The position numbers and the translations under genes were made by a program. A stretch of DNA of 64,000 bases from the NCBI RefSeq assembly GCF_030209745.1, contig NZ_JARVRJ010000017.1, positions 62,001 to 126,000 on the forward strand. Reading direction: 5' to 3'. This document shows positions 24,808 to 33,222 of the stretch, one piece after another (position 1 is the first letter of the stretch; each line of letters starts with the position of its first letter). The notes below the pieces were generated by a model, which made no database searches, had not been told where the DNA came from, and saw only the letters and a list, made by a program, of their open reading frames with translations. The stretch comes from Arthrobacter sp. fls2-241-R2A-200 (GTDB lineage Bacteria > Actinomycetota > Actinomycetes > Actinomycetales > Micrococcaceae).

Positions 24808-25566
24808 ATGTGCTTAGCTGCTGGTATGACTCCCATGGAAGGGACAAGCCCTTCGCCTGAAAGCGTCCACTGGGACGGTGCCGTCAACGCGTGGCGGATT
24901 GCCGGTGATGTGTACAGAATGGGGCGCAGCGAGTGGGTGACCGAGGCCGGTTGGTCGCAAATGTACGACGACGGCGTCCGGACAGTCATCGATCTCCGCA
25001 CCTCCCGCGAGAGGCGCTCGCGCGATACCGATCCCCAGGTCCCCGCCGATGTGAAGGCCCGCATCGACGTCGTCCATTGCCCCACGGAAGATCCGGACCA
25101 TAGCCGCTTCAGCGAGTTGTTCGGCCCCTACCTGAAGGATCCGGAGCAGTACGCCGATTACCTCAACCTGTTCGGAGGCAAAGTTGCGGCGGTGTTCAAG
25201 GCCATTGCCGCCTCGCCGGGCAAGGTGGTTGTCCATTGTTCTGCCGGGCGGGATCGAAGCGGCGTGATAGCCCTGATCCTGCAGCGCTTGGCGGGCTTCA
25301 GCGACGAGGAAATGGTCCATGGCTACGAGTTCGCGGCACGGGGAATCAATGAACGCCACCGCACGCACGGTGCCCCGCACGCCCATGATCCCTATCTGTC
25401 GGATGCCGACCTGGGCGCGTTATTGACGCAGCGGCGGGCCAGCCTGCGGGCATTTTTGGGCTCGTTCGATGCCACAGGGTTCCTCGAAGCCAACGGGGTC
25501 TCAGCCGCGGAAGTGCAAGCGATCAGAGGTAAGCTCACTACCCGCACTGCTAATATGCAGAACTGA
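24808..25566 (+). CDS. Tyrosine-protein phosphatase, PtpA/PtpB-like dual-specificity family
   Basis: The 252-residue protein carries the catalytic P-loop VVHCSAGRDRSGVIALIL (C-x5-R) near residue 147 and an upstream general-acid region. The N-terminal DGVRTVIDLRTSRERRSRDT is typical of the bacterial tyrosine/serine phosphatase family that includes mycobacterial PtpB. It is cytoplasmic with no signal peptide. ATG 24826 (MTPMEGTSPSP) is an alternative start and neither has a strong ribosome-binding site. The substrate is unknown. Confidence 0.85.
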   Translation: MCLAAGMTPMEGTSPSPESVHWDGAVNAWRIAGDVYRMGRSEWVTEAGWSQMYDDGVRTVIDLRTSRERRSRDTDPQVPADVKARIDVVHCPTEDPDHSRFSELFGPYLKDPEQYADYLNLFGGKVAAVFKAIAASPGKVVVHCSAGRDRSGVIALILQRLAGFSDEEMVHGYEFAARGINERHRTHGAPHAHDPYLSDADLGALLTQRRASLRAFLGSFDATGFLEANGVSAAEVQAIRGKLTTRTANMQN

Positions 25567-25593
25567 TCACAGTTCCCCATTGGAGGACCAGCC

Positions 25594-26586
25594 ATGACCG
25601 CAGGCGCCCGCATCACCATCGTGACCCGAACAAAGAATCGGCCCGTCTTCCTCGCACGCGCGCTGGAAGACATCTTTGGGCAGACTTTTCAGGATTTCGA
25701 AGTCGTGGTGGTTAACGACGGCGGCGACCCCGGCGACGTCGAACGCGTCATGTCCGCCCGGTCCGACGCCGAACGTGAGCGGATCACCACCTTGCATCAC
25801 ACCGAGTCGGTGGGCATGGAAGCGGCATCGAATGCTGGCCTCAAGGCGGGAACGGGCGAGTTCATCGTGATCCACGATGACGACGATTTCTGGGCTCCCA
25901 CTTTCCTCGAGCGCACCGTCGCTTACCTGGATGGGCATGCCTCCGATGTCGGGGTCATGGTTCGGACGGAAATCGTCATCGAAGAACTTGTGGGTGAGGC
26001 GATCGAAGAGGTCCGCCGCGAGATCTTCTGGGCTGACATGCGGCAGATCACGCTTTCCGACATGCTCAAGATCAACCGGGCCGTCCCCATCTCGTTCCTG
26101 TACCGGCGCAGCCTGCATGACGCCGTGGGATATTACAACGAAGACCTTCCCGTGGTGGGGGACTGGGAGTTCCATCTTCGCGTCCTCAGCCACGCCCATG
26201 TTGGATTCCTCGACGGCGAACCGCTCGCCTTCTGGTCGCAGCGGCCGGAAGCAGGGGGACACGACGGCAACAGCCTCTTCTCCAAGGCGGCCGATCACGC
26301 CCGCTACGACGCCGTGGTGCGCGATGAGTACCTCCGTGAAGGAGTGGCCCGGAACGGCCTAGGCGCCACGCTTTACCTGACCCGGGTGCTGGCCACCCAG
26401 GAGGAACTCATCATGGCCCAGCAGCGGCGTCTCGACGAAGCCACTGCGAAGCTTGACCACCTGCTGGATCGGCTGGAGGCGCTGAACCAGACCGTGCTGA
26501 CACGAACCAGCGTGGGCGAATTCCTGAGGAAGCCCATGCTGCTGGCAAGGAAGCTGGGGAAGCGGAACCAGCAGCCCCGGGACTAG
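25594..26586 (+). CDS. Glycosyltransferase family 2 protein
   Basis: The 330-residue protein has GGAGG nine bases before ATG 25594. The GT-A fold is seen in ITIVTRTKNRPVFLARALED, VVVVNDGGDPGDVERV and the metal-binding HDDDDFWAP at about residue 93, with a later GDWEFHLRVL. Residues 270-325 are charged and heptad-like (QRRLDEATAKLDHLLDRLEA), suggesting a C-terminal coiled coil. It probably adds a sugar to a cell-surface glycan. It is isolated from the two glycan clusters further on and ends in a tandem repeat. Confidence 0.88.
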   Translation: MTAGARITIVTRTKNRPVFLARALEDIFGQTFQDFEVVVVNDGGDPGDVERVMSARSDAERERITTLHHTESVGMEAASNAGLKAGTGEFIVIHDDDDFWAPTFLERTVAYLDGHASDVGVMVRTEIVIEELVGEAIEEVRREIFWADMRQITLSDMLKINRAVPISFLYRRSLHDAVGYYNEDLPVVGDWEFHLRVLSHAHVGFLDGEPLAFWSQRPEAGGHDGNSLFSKAADHARYDAVVRDEYLREGVARNGLGATLYLTRVLATQEELIMAQQRRLDEATAKLDHLLDRLEALNQTVLTRTSVGEFLRKPMLLARKLGKRNQQPRD

Positions 26587-26618
26587 CAGGTCGAGCACTA
26601 GCAGCTCGAGCACTAGCC
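26582..26618. repeat. 15-bp tandem repeat overlapping the glycosyltransferase stop codon
   Basis: ACTAGCAGGTCGAGC (26582-26596), ACTAGCAGCTCGAGC (26597-26611) and a partial ACTAGCC. The first unit contains the TAG stop of the GT2 gene. Confidence 0.85.
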
Positions 26619-26689
26619 AGTTGCGCTTCCACCTCCCGCCGCTGCGAAAAATTCCTGCTGTACTCCTCCCGGCATTCATGTAGGCTGTC

Positions 26690-26713
26690 TATATTACCGA
26701 ACGGCCGGTCAGT
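26690..26713 (+). promoter_or_regulatory. paaZ promoter -10 and PaaR-type operator
   Basis: TATATT (26690-26695) is followed directly by the operator ACCGAACGGCCGGTCAGT (26696-26713), the most symmetrical of the four sites. No clear -35 is visible. The start codon is 63 bases downstream. Confidence 0.7.
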
Positions 26714-26776
26714 AATGTTGGCGCTCGTCAGCAATGACCGTGCCGCTTTCATGTGCCTTGGAAGGACCCGTCGACG

Positions 26777-28876
26777 ATGACCACTACCGCAGTCGCCCCG
26801 GAAACCACAGCCGTTGCAACCGTACCCAGTTACGTCCAGGACGCTTGGTGGACCCCCGAACCCGGCGCCAAGACCGTCCCGGTTCGCGATGCGAGCACCG
26901 GCAAAGTCCTGGCAAACGTCAGCACCGACGGACTGGACCTTGCCGCCGTCGTGCATTACGGACGCACCACCGGCCAAACTGAACTTGGGAAGTTGACGTT
27001 CCATCAACGGGCGCTCAAGCTCAAAGAGCTGGCCATGTACCTGAACGGGCGCCGCGAGGAACTGTACGCGTCCTCCTCCCAGTCGGGTGCCACCAAGATC
27101 GACAACATGATCGACATCGACGGCGGTATCGGCGTTTTGTTCACGTTCGGCTCCAAGGGCCGCCGCGAGCTGCCGAACTCGCAGGTTGTGGTGGACGGCC
27201 CCATGGAGACGCTGTCCAAGGATGGCTCGTTCGTAGCTGAGCACATTTACACCCGCATTCCCGGCGTCGCTGTGCAGATTAACGCTTTCAACTTCCCCGT
27301 CTGGGGCATGCTCGAGAAGTTCGCGCCGTCGTTCCTGGCCGGCGTCCCCACGATCGTGAAGCCGGCCACGCCCACGGGATATGTCGCGGCCGCGGCCGTT
27401 AAGGCGATCATCGAATCCGGGATCCTCCCCGCCGGTTCCCTCCAGCTGATTTCCGGCTCCGCCCGGACGTTGCTGGATGAGCTGGACTACCGCGACCTCG
27501 TTTCCTTCACGGGTTCTGCCTCAACAGCCAAGTCGCTCAAGTCGCACCCGAACGTAGTCCAGGGGGGTGTCCGGTTCACCTCGGAAACCGATTCGCTCAA
27601 CGCTGCCATCCTCGGACCCGATGCTGTTCCCGGTACCCCGGAGTTCGACGCTTTCATCAAGGCCGTGGTCACTGAGATGACCGTCAAGGCCGGCCAAAAG
27701 TGCACAGCCATCCGCCGCGTCATCGTCCCGCAGGCGTTGACCGCTGACGTCGCCGCCGCCGTCGGCGCCCGCATCAACGAGCGCGTTGTCCTCGGCGACC
27801 CGCGGGCCGAGGGCGTCACCATGGGTGCCCTGGCATCCCTGGACCAGCTGGCCGACGTCCGCGCTGCCGTGCAGTCAATGCTCGACGCCGGTGGCGAGCT
27901 CGCGTACGGGTCCCTCGATTCGCCGTCGGTCACCTCGGTCGGAGGCGCGGTGGGCGTCGTGGAAGATGGCGCGTTCATGTCGCCGGTACTCCTGAGCTGG
28001 TCGGATGCCGAGGCCGAAGAAGTGCACTCACTCGAGGCTTTCGGGCCGGTTTCCTCCGTGATCGGGTACTCGGACCTTGCTGATGCCATCCGCCTAGCAG
28101 CCCGCGGATCAGGGTCACTCGTGGCCTCGGTATGCACAAACGATCCTGCCGTAGCCCGGGAGTTGGTGCTGGGAATCGCGGCTCACCACGGCCGTGTCCA
28201 CATGCTCAACCGCGAGGACGCCCGGTCCTCAACGGGGCACGGTTCTCCCGTTCCGCACCTGGTCCACGGTGGCCCCGGCCGGGCAGGTGGCGGAGAGGAG
28301 CTGGGCGGAATCCGCTCGGTCCTGCACCACATGCAACGAACCGCCATCCAGGGTTCCCCCAACATGTTGACGGCCGTCACCGGCGTCTGGCACACCGGGG
28401 CCGACCGCAACTTCACTGTGGAGACAGAAGGGGAGCACCCGTTCCGGAAGCACCTTTCCACGCTCCGCATCGGTGACGCAGTCCGTTCAGAGCTGCGCGA
28501 GGTCAAGCTTGAGGACATCACAGCCTTCGCGAATTCCACGGGGGACACGTTCTACGCGCACACCAACCAGGAAGCCGCCGAGGCCAACCCGTTCTTCCCT
28601 GGGATTGTGGCCCACGGCTACCTCCTGCTGAGCTGGGCGGCCGGGCTGTTCGTTGAGCCGGCGCCGGGCCCCGTGCTGGCCAATTACGGCCTGGAGAACC
28701 TGCGGTTCATCACCCCTGTTGCGGCCGGCGACTCCATCCGCGTGACGCTGACGGCCAAGAAGATCACCCCCCGCGAAACGGATGAGTACGGCGAAGTGGC
28801 CTGGGATGCCGTCCTGACTAACCAGAACGACGAAATCGTGGCGACGTACGACGTCCTGACCCTCGTGGAGAAGTAG
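26777..28876 (+). CDS. paaZ: Oxepin-CoA hydrolase / 3-oxo-5,6-dehydrosuberyl-CoA semialdehyde dehydrogenase PaaZ
   Basis: ATG 26777 with GGAAGGA about ten bases upstream gives 699 residues. Residues 1-520 are an aldehyde dehydrogenase with the Glu of GGVRFTSETDS and nucleophile Cys in KAGQKCTAIRRVIVP (near residue 315). Residues 540-699 are a MaoC-like (R)-hydratase domain containing FANSTGDTFYAHTNQEAAEA and FFPGIVAHGYLLLS. The bifunctional enzyme opens the oxepin ring and oxidises the resulting aldehyde, protecting the cell from a reactive intermediate. It is a single-gene unit with its own operator and a terminator. Confidence 0.96.
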   Translation: MTTTAVAPETTAVATVPSYVQDAWWTPEPGAKTVPVRDASTGKVLANVSTDGLDLAAVVHYGRTTGQTELGKLTFHQRALKLKELAMYLNGRREELYASSSQSGATKIDNMIDIDGGIGVLFTFGSKGRRELPNSQVVVDGPMETLSKDGSFVAEHIYTRIPGVAVQINAFNFPVWGMLEKFAPSFLAGVPTIVKPATPTGYVAAAAVKAIIESGILPAGSLQLISGSARTLLDELDYRDLVSFTGSASTAKSLKSHPNVVQGGVRFTSETDSLNAAILGPDAVPGTPEFDAFIKAVVTEMTVKAGQKCTAIRRVIVPQALTADVAAAVGARINERVVLGDPRAEGVTMGALASLDQLADVRAAVQSMLDAGGELAYGSLDSPSVTSVGGAVGVVEDGAFMSPVLLSWSDAEAEEVHSLEAFGPVSSVIGYSDLADAIRLAARGSGSLVASVCTNDPAVARELVLGIAAHHGRVHMLNREDARSSTGHGSPVPHLVHGGPGRAGGGEELGGIRSVLHHMQRTAIQGSPNMLTAVTGVWHTGADRNFTVETEGEHPFRKHLSTLRIGDAVRSELREVKLEDITAFANSTGDTFYAHTNQEAAEANPFFPGIVAHGYLLLSWAAGLFVEPAPGPVLANYGLENLRFITPVAAGDSIRVTLTAKKITPRETDEYGEVAWDAVLTNQNDEIVATYDVLTLVEK

Positions 28877-28915
28877 CCTCCGCTGAACTGATCCCAGGAA
28901 CTGATCCCCGTAACG

Positions 28916-28957
28916 ACGAAACGCTTCTCCACATGGTGGGGAAGCGTTTCGTGTTTG
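28916..28957 (+). terminator. Rho-independent terminator after paaZ
   Basis: ACGAAACGCTTCTCCAC and GTGGGGAAGCGTTTCGT pair over 17 bp with one mismatch and a three-base loop, 40 bases after the paaZ stop. A short T-containing run (GTTTGT) follows. It could also serve the convergent hydrolase gene. Confidence 0.8.
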
Positions 28958-29002
28958 TGGCGACTTTGGAGGGATCTCACGACGGTGGGACGTGGTGGTC
29001 TG

Positions 29003-30019
29003 CTATCTCAGGAAAAGATCGCTGAGCCATCGAAGAGTGATCTGTAGGGACTCGGGATCGAGATGGGTGTTCTCATCGTTGTAGCCGTTGCCGGGCGTGG
29101 AGGCCACTTCAGCCGGGGACCGGTGATCTTCCTTGAAGACATGGTTTGCGTTCTGTGGGAACGCAAACGTTACGTTCGCCATGCCCGTTGCTGCCGCCCG
29201 CAACGGGTCGCCGTCGGCGTGTTGATCTATCTGAAGGTCCCGGCCGCCGATGAGGGCCAGTGTGGGCACCTTAACGGCCGACAAAGAATCCGCGGCGTTC
29301 TCCATCCATAGCTCGCGAGCGAGTGGGAGATTTGCCGGTGCCTCGAAGCTGGACAGCACCATCCGGACGTTTTCCGGCAGGCGAGGGTCTAGATCCATCG
29401 GCTGTCCGGCCTCATATCGAGTTGCGGCGGCGCGCACGAGAGCAAAAAGCTCGTCCCCATTAGGGACCTGGGCGGCCATGAGGGCCAGCTGCGACAGCAA
29501 CACTTCCCTTCCGGAGCGTCCGGGCGGAGCAGCGAGCACGATGCCGGCAAAGGGGATTGCCTGGGGACTGGTCACGTAGTGGAGGATGTGCAGCGCACCT
29601 TCACTACTGCCTAGGCCGGCGATACGAGACGAGTCAACGAACTCTTCCGCAGCGAGTACCTGCACGGCGGCAACCAGTTCGTCCAAATGAGATTGCATGC
29701 TGAGTCGCCCGATCAGCGCGGCGGCGTTCTCCAGACCGTGAGGTCCAGAAACGCGTTTGTCATAGCGCAACGAGGCGATGCCAGCTTCGGCGAATGCTTC
29801 AGCCAGCAGGCGACCGCTACCGTTCGCCCCTGGCAGCAGGGGGGAGCGCCAGTCCCGGTCCGTGGGACCACTGCCGGCGACGAGAACCACCGCGGGAAAG
29901 GGGCCACTGCCGGCGGGCCGCAGTAGCGTCCCGCGCATCGCGATCCCGTCCAAGTTCCACGTAGCCTCGGCGGCCGTGAAGGATGCTCCCATACTTGAAC
30001 ATGTTACAACTAGTGCCAT
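29003..30019 (-). CDS. Alpha/beta hydrolase
   Basis: The 338-residue protein has the esterase/hydrolase fold: oxyanion region AVVLVAGSGPTDRDWRSP, nucleophile elbow IAGLGSSEGALHIL (G-x-S-x-G with the Ser near residue 169), a late Asp in LALIGGRDLQID, and a His in NANHVF. The catalytic triad is therefore complete. ATG 30019 has GGAAG five bases upstream; ATG 29992 is an alternative that would remove nine residues. It belongs to the family often labelled alpha/beta hydrolase with S9-like features. The substrate is unknown. It lies between paaZ and paaR but has no evident pathway role. Confidence 0.85.
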   Translation of the reverse strand: MALVVTCSSMGASFTAAEATWNLDGIAMRGTLLRPAGSGPFPAVVLVAGSGPTDRDWRSPLLPGANGSGRLLAEAFAEAGIASLRYDKRVSGPHGLENAAALIGRLSMQSHLDELVAAVQVLAAEEFVDSSRIAGLGSSEGALHILHYVTSPQAIPFAGIVLAAPPGRSGREVLLSQLALMAAQVPNGDELFALVRAAATRYEAGQPMDLDPRLPENVRMVLSSFEAPANLPLARELWMENAADSLSAVKVPTLALIGGRDLQIDQHADGDPLRAAATGMANVTFAFPQNANHVFKEDHRSPAEVASTPGNGYNDENTHLDPESLQITLRWLSDLFLR

Positions 30020-30068
30020 CTTCGCTTCCGGCTGGAAATAGTTTGTCTACAGCCAGGCGAAGAGAGAA

Positions 30069-30671
30069 TCAGACGGCGGTGTGGAGCCCGTCGAAGGCCA
30101 TGGTGATGAGGTCGTCCGCCAGTTTCTCCGGGGACAGGGAACCGCCGGGCTTGTACCACTCAACGATCGAGTTGATAGTGCCAAACAGCAGGCGGGTCAC
30201 GGTGCGGGGATCGATATCCTGGCGCAGCGAGCCGTCCTCGCGCGCGGCCGAGATCAACTCAGCGACCTTGTGGTCGAACGCGCGGCGGCGTTCCAAGGCG
30301 TCGCGCTCAATCTCCGTGTTGCCGCGCAGGCGAAGCAGCAACGTCACGAACGGCAGCCGGTCCACAAGCACCGCGATTGTTTGCCGAAGCACGAACTCGA
30401 GCCGGGCGTCTGCAGGACCCGACGTGGCAGCCGGCTCCTCCAGGATGGCTTCCAGGCCGCCCAACGCGTGGTCCAAGGCGAGCTTGAGGAGATCGCCCTT
30501 GGACGGAACGTGGTGATAAATGGCCGACTTGGAGATCCCGAGGTTCTCAGCCAAGATGCCCATGGACGTCGCGTCGTACCCGTGGCGGTTGAAGACGTCG
30601 ACGGCGATGCGGAGCACCGACTGCTGGTCATAACCGGGCCGGCCGCGCTTGGTGGTGGTCTCAGTAGGCAT
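30069..30671 (-). CDS. paaR: TetR-family transcriptional regulator of phenylacetate genes (PaaR)
   Basis: The 200-residue protein has the TetR N-terminal HTH (SVLRIAVDVFNRHGYDATSM, then GISKSAIYHHVPSKGDLLKL) at residues 15-62. Its ligand domain begins LEFVLRQTIAVLVDRLPFVT. PaaR proteins of Gram-positive bacteria repress paa genes until phenylacetyl-CoA binds. It is 38 bases downstream of paaK on the same strand, so it is co-expressed with and probably autoregulated through the paaI promoter. Four candidate operators of one type lie in this window. Confidence 0.88.
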   Translation of the reverse strand: MPTETTTKRGRPGYDQQSVLRIAVDVFNRHGYDATSMGILAENLGISKSAIYHHVPSKGDLLKLALDHALGGLEAILEEPAATSGPADARLEFVLRQTIAVLVDRLPFVTLLLRLRGNTEIERDALERRRAFDHKVAELISAAREDGSLRQDIDPRTVTRLLFGTINSIVEWYKPGGSLSPEKLADDLITMAFDGLHTAV

Positions 30672-30709
30672 GCTGGCATTTTCTCATGATCTCAGCGAGC
30701 GGAAGCCGC

Positions 30710-32071
30710 TCAGCCCTTGGGGCGCAGGTCGTAGATGCGGCGCAGCTTGCCGTTGGAACGCTCGAGGGAACCGGGATCCACTACTTCCACCACGCAAGAG
30801 GACCCTACATGGATCTTGATTTGCTCACGCAAGGTGCGTGCCGCCGTCGTGCTTGATTCAGCGGACACGGACTCGCGGCGTTCAATGCGTACCGTGAGTG
30901 AATCCATCCGCTTGCCCTCGGGGCGGGTGAGCTCGAGTTGGAAGTGGGGGCTCAGTTCCGGGATGCGGAGCGCGATTTCTTCGATCTGGGATGGGAACAG
31001 GTTCACGCCGCGGAGGATGATCATGTCATCGCTGCGGCCGGTGATGCGGCCCATGCGGCGGTGTGCCGGACGGGCAGTGCCGGGGAGCAGGCGGGTCAGG
31101 TCCTTGGTGCGGTAGCGGATGATCGGCAGCGCTTCCTTCGTCAACGACGTGAAGACGAGTTCGCCGGGTTCGCCGTCGCCCAAGACTGAGCTTTCGCCCC
31201 GCGAGGGGTCGAAGGGGTCGATGATTTCGGGGCGGAAGTGGTCCTCCCAAATGTGGCAGCCGTCCTGCGTTTCAACAGCTTCGCCGGCAACGCCCGGGCC
31301 CATCACCTCAGAAAGGCCGTAAATGTCCGAGGCCTTGATGTTCATGGTGACTTCGAGTTCGTGCCGCATCTCCTCGGTCCACGGCTCGGCGCCGAGGACT
31401 GCGTATTTCAGCGAGGTGGACGTGGGGTCGATGCCTTGGTGGGCCATGGCGTCCGCGATGGTCAGCAGGTAGGTCGGAGTGGCCAGGATCGCGTCCGGCT
31501 TGAAGTCCTGGATGAGTTGGATCTGGCGCTCGGTTTGGCCGCCGGAGATCGGGATGACGGTGCAGCCGAGTGCTTCAGCGCCGGCGTGGGCGCCGAGGCC
31601 GCCGGTGAACAGCCCGTAGCCGTAGGCATTGTGGACCTTCATTCCGGGGCGGACGCCCGAGGCACGGAAGGACCGTGCCACCAGGGTTGCCCAGGTAGCG
31701 AGGTCGTTCTTGGTGTAACCAACCACTGTGGGACGGCCGGTGGTTCCGGAACTGGCGTGGATGCGTGCAACCTGGTCCTGCGGTACGGCGAACATGCCGA
31801 AGGGGTACTCCAGGCGGAGGTCTTCCTTGGTGGTGTACGGGAACTTGCCGAGGTCGCTGAGTTCCTTCAAGTCGGTGGGGTGCACACCGGCGTCGTCGAA
31901 TTTGCGCTTGTACAGCGGGACGCGATCGTAGGCGTAGGCCACTGTGTGCTGCAGCCGGCTCAGCTGGAGGGCCTCGAGTTCGTCGCGGGAGATGGTTTCT
32001 TCGCGGTCCAGGACGGGTGCACTGTCTTTGGAGGTGGAGCCGGAAGGTGCGGCCACGGTGTTCTGGGTCAT
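30710..32071 (-). CDS. paaK: Phenylacetate-CoA ligase PaaK
   Basis: The 453-residue AMP-forming ligase activates phenylacetate, committing it to the pathway. Visible are the P-loop-like HASSGTTGRPTVVGYTK near residue 105, the adenylate motif DIYGLSEVMGPGVAGE near 236, and RYRTKDLTRLLPGTARPAHR with ITGRSDDMIILRGVNLFPSQ near 340, all typical of PaaK. The first 20 residues are a variable extension. It is nine bases after paaI. Confidence 0.96.
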   Translation of the reverse strand: MTQNTVAAPSGSTSKDSAPVLDREETISRDELEALQLSRLQHTVAYAYDRVPLYKRKFDDAGVHPTDLKELSDLGKFPYTTKEDLRLEYPFGMFAVPQDQVARIHASSGTTGRPTVVGYTKNDLATWATLVARSFRASGVRPGMKVHNAYGYGLFTGGLGAHAGAEALGCTVIPISGGQTERQIQLIQDFKPDAILATPTYLLTIADAMAHQGIDPTSTSLKYAVLGAEPWTEEMRHELEVTMNIKASDIYGLSEVMGPGVAGEAVETQDGCHIWEDHFRPEIIDPFDPSRGESSVLGDGEPGELVFTSLTKEALPIIRYRTKDLTRLLPGTARPAHRRMGRITGRSDDMIILRGVNLFPSQIEEIALRIPELSPHFQLELTRPEGKRMDSLTVRIERRESVSAESSTTAARTLREQIKIHVGSSCVVEVVDPGSLERSNGKLRRIYDLRPKG

Positions 32072-32079
32072 CTGGGTTC

Positions 32080-32538
32080 CTACTTCTTGGAGATGGTGCG
32101 GCTGCGTCCACGAAACTCGGCGATGAGTTCCCCGGGGGTACCGTCTGGAGTGGTGCCGGGCGAGGCGGCGTAAATCTGGATGTCGTAAAGCCCGCTTCGG
32201 CCGGCACTGGCGCGGCGATTGGCGACGGCGGTGATCGCTTGGCCTCGGAACGCCGGCTTGATGAAGTTAATGTCGACGCCGGACGCCACTGTGATGGTGG
32301 AGGATTCATCGGGGGTGGGGTTCGCCGGGTTGCAGGCCAAGGCGAAGGCCGTGTCACCGAAAGCGAAGATCATTCCGCCGTGTGCCATGCCGAAACCGTT
32401 GAGCATCTCTTGGCGGAGCGTCATGCGGATGGTGGCGTGGCCGTCGTCGATCTTGAGGACCTCGATCCCCATCCATTCCGACGCGGGGTCGTTGGCCAGG
32501 ATGTGGTGCGATGCACCGGAAAGGGTTGTTTCCACCAT
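32080..32538 (-). CDS. paaI: Hydroxyphenylacetyl-CoA thioesterase PaaI
   Basis: This 152-residue single hotdog-fold protein has the PaaI signature MLNGFGMAHGGMIFAFGDTAFALACN (first half carries the catalytic Asp/His region HGGMIFAFGDTAF). It hydrolyses stalled aryl-CoA thioesters to release CoA when ring epoxidation fails. It is the first gene of paaI-paaK-paaR on the minus strand and has a consensus-like promoter with operator upstream. Confidence 0.94.
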   Translation of the reverse strand: MVETTLSGASHHILANDPASEWMGIEVLKIDDGHATIRMTLRQEMLNGFGMAHGGMIFAFGDTAFALACNPANPTPDESSTITVASGVDINFIKPAFRGQAITAVANRRASAGRSGLYDIQIYAASPGTTPDGTPGELIAEFRGRSRTISKK

Positions 32539-32562
32539 GCGTCATTGCCTCCAGCTTTATTT

Positions 32563-32605
32563 ACCGAATGTTCATTAGGTAATCCCAGATCGCTTGAACT
32601 GTCAA
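32563..32605 (-). promoter_or_regulatory. paaIKR promoter with PaaR-type operator
   Basis: On the minus strand a perfect -35 TTGACA (32600-32605) is 17 bases from TTACCT (32577-32582). The operator (32563-32580; forward reading ACCGAATGTTCATTAGGT) overlaps the -10. It is the least GC-rich of the four sites. Confidence 0.7.
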
Positions 32606-32646
32606 GACTGGACCAAGTTCCGGGACGGCCTAGTAGCCTCTATGAC

Positions 32647-33222
32647 ATGCCCGATATCGAACTTCCCATCACCACGGAGCGGCTGGTCCTGCGGCGCTTT
32701 GAAGCCGAAGACCTGGACCGGTTCCACGGCTACCAGTCGCTTCCGGAGACTGCCCGCTTCCTCTTCCGCAACGAGCTCAGCAGGACCCGGTCCATGGAAG
32801 TCCTCGGGCGGTACGCAAACTTCCAGTTCACAGGGGAGGGGGACTGGGTTTGCCTGGCGATTGAGCGGAAGGACCGGCCCGGGTTGCAGGGCGAGATTGT
32901 CCTGAAGTGGCTTGAGGGGACAGGCCAAGGTGAGATCGGCTGGATTCTGCATCCGGATGCCCGCGGCCAAGGGATCGCTACCGAGGCCGCCGAAGCTGTC
33001 CTGGATTTGGCCTTCGGCCAGCTCGCCTTCCACCGCGTCGACGCGAAACTCGATGCCCTCAACACAGGCTCAGCGGGAATTTGCCAACGGCTGGGCATGC
33101 GGTTGGAGGCCGCCCTGGTGGATAACTGGCACTACAAAGGCCAATGGGCAACCGAGAGTATCTACGCGATCCTCGACGCCGAATGGCGGGGCAGGCAGGA
33201 CTCAGGACTCAATCGGCCATGA
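32647..33222 (+). CDS. GNAT N-acetyltransferase (RimJ/RimL-like)
   Basis: Start ATG 32647 (MPDIELPITTERLVLRRF) gives 191 residues. The much longer upstream open frame is antisense to paaI and paaK and is rejected. The acetyl-CoA motif is WILHPDARGQGIATEAAEAV near residue 99 and the closing helix LNTGSAGICQRLGMRLEAAL near 138. This is the standard RimJ/RimL-type pattern. The substrate is unknown. Its last 21 bases overlap the 3' end of the convergent GGDEF-EAL gene. Confidence 0.88.
   Translation: MPDIELPITTERLVLRRFEAEDLDRFHGYQSLPETARFLFRNELSRTRSMEVLGRYANFQFTGEGDWVCLAIERKDRPGLQGEIVLKWLEGTGQGEIGWILHPDARGQGIATEAAEAVLDLAFGQLAFHRVDAKLDALNTGSAGICQRLGMRLEAALVDNWHYKGQWATESIYAILDAEWRGRQDSGLNRP

Noticed and set aside
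32017..32646. N-terminal extension of the GNAT protein
   Set aside because: The extension is antisense to paaK and paaI and reads as low-complexity sequence; the GNAT fold starts at MPDIELP (32647).
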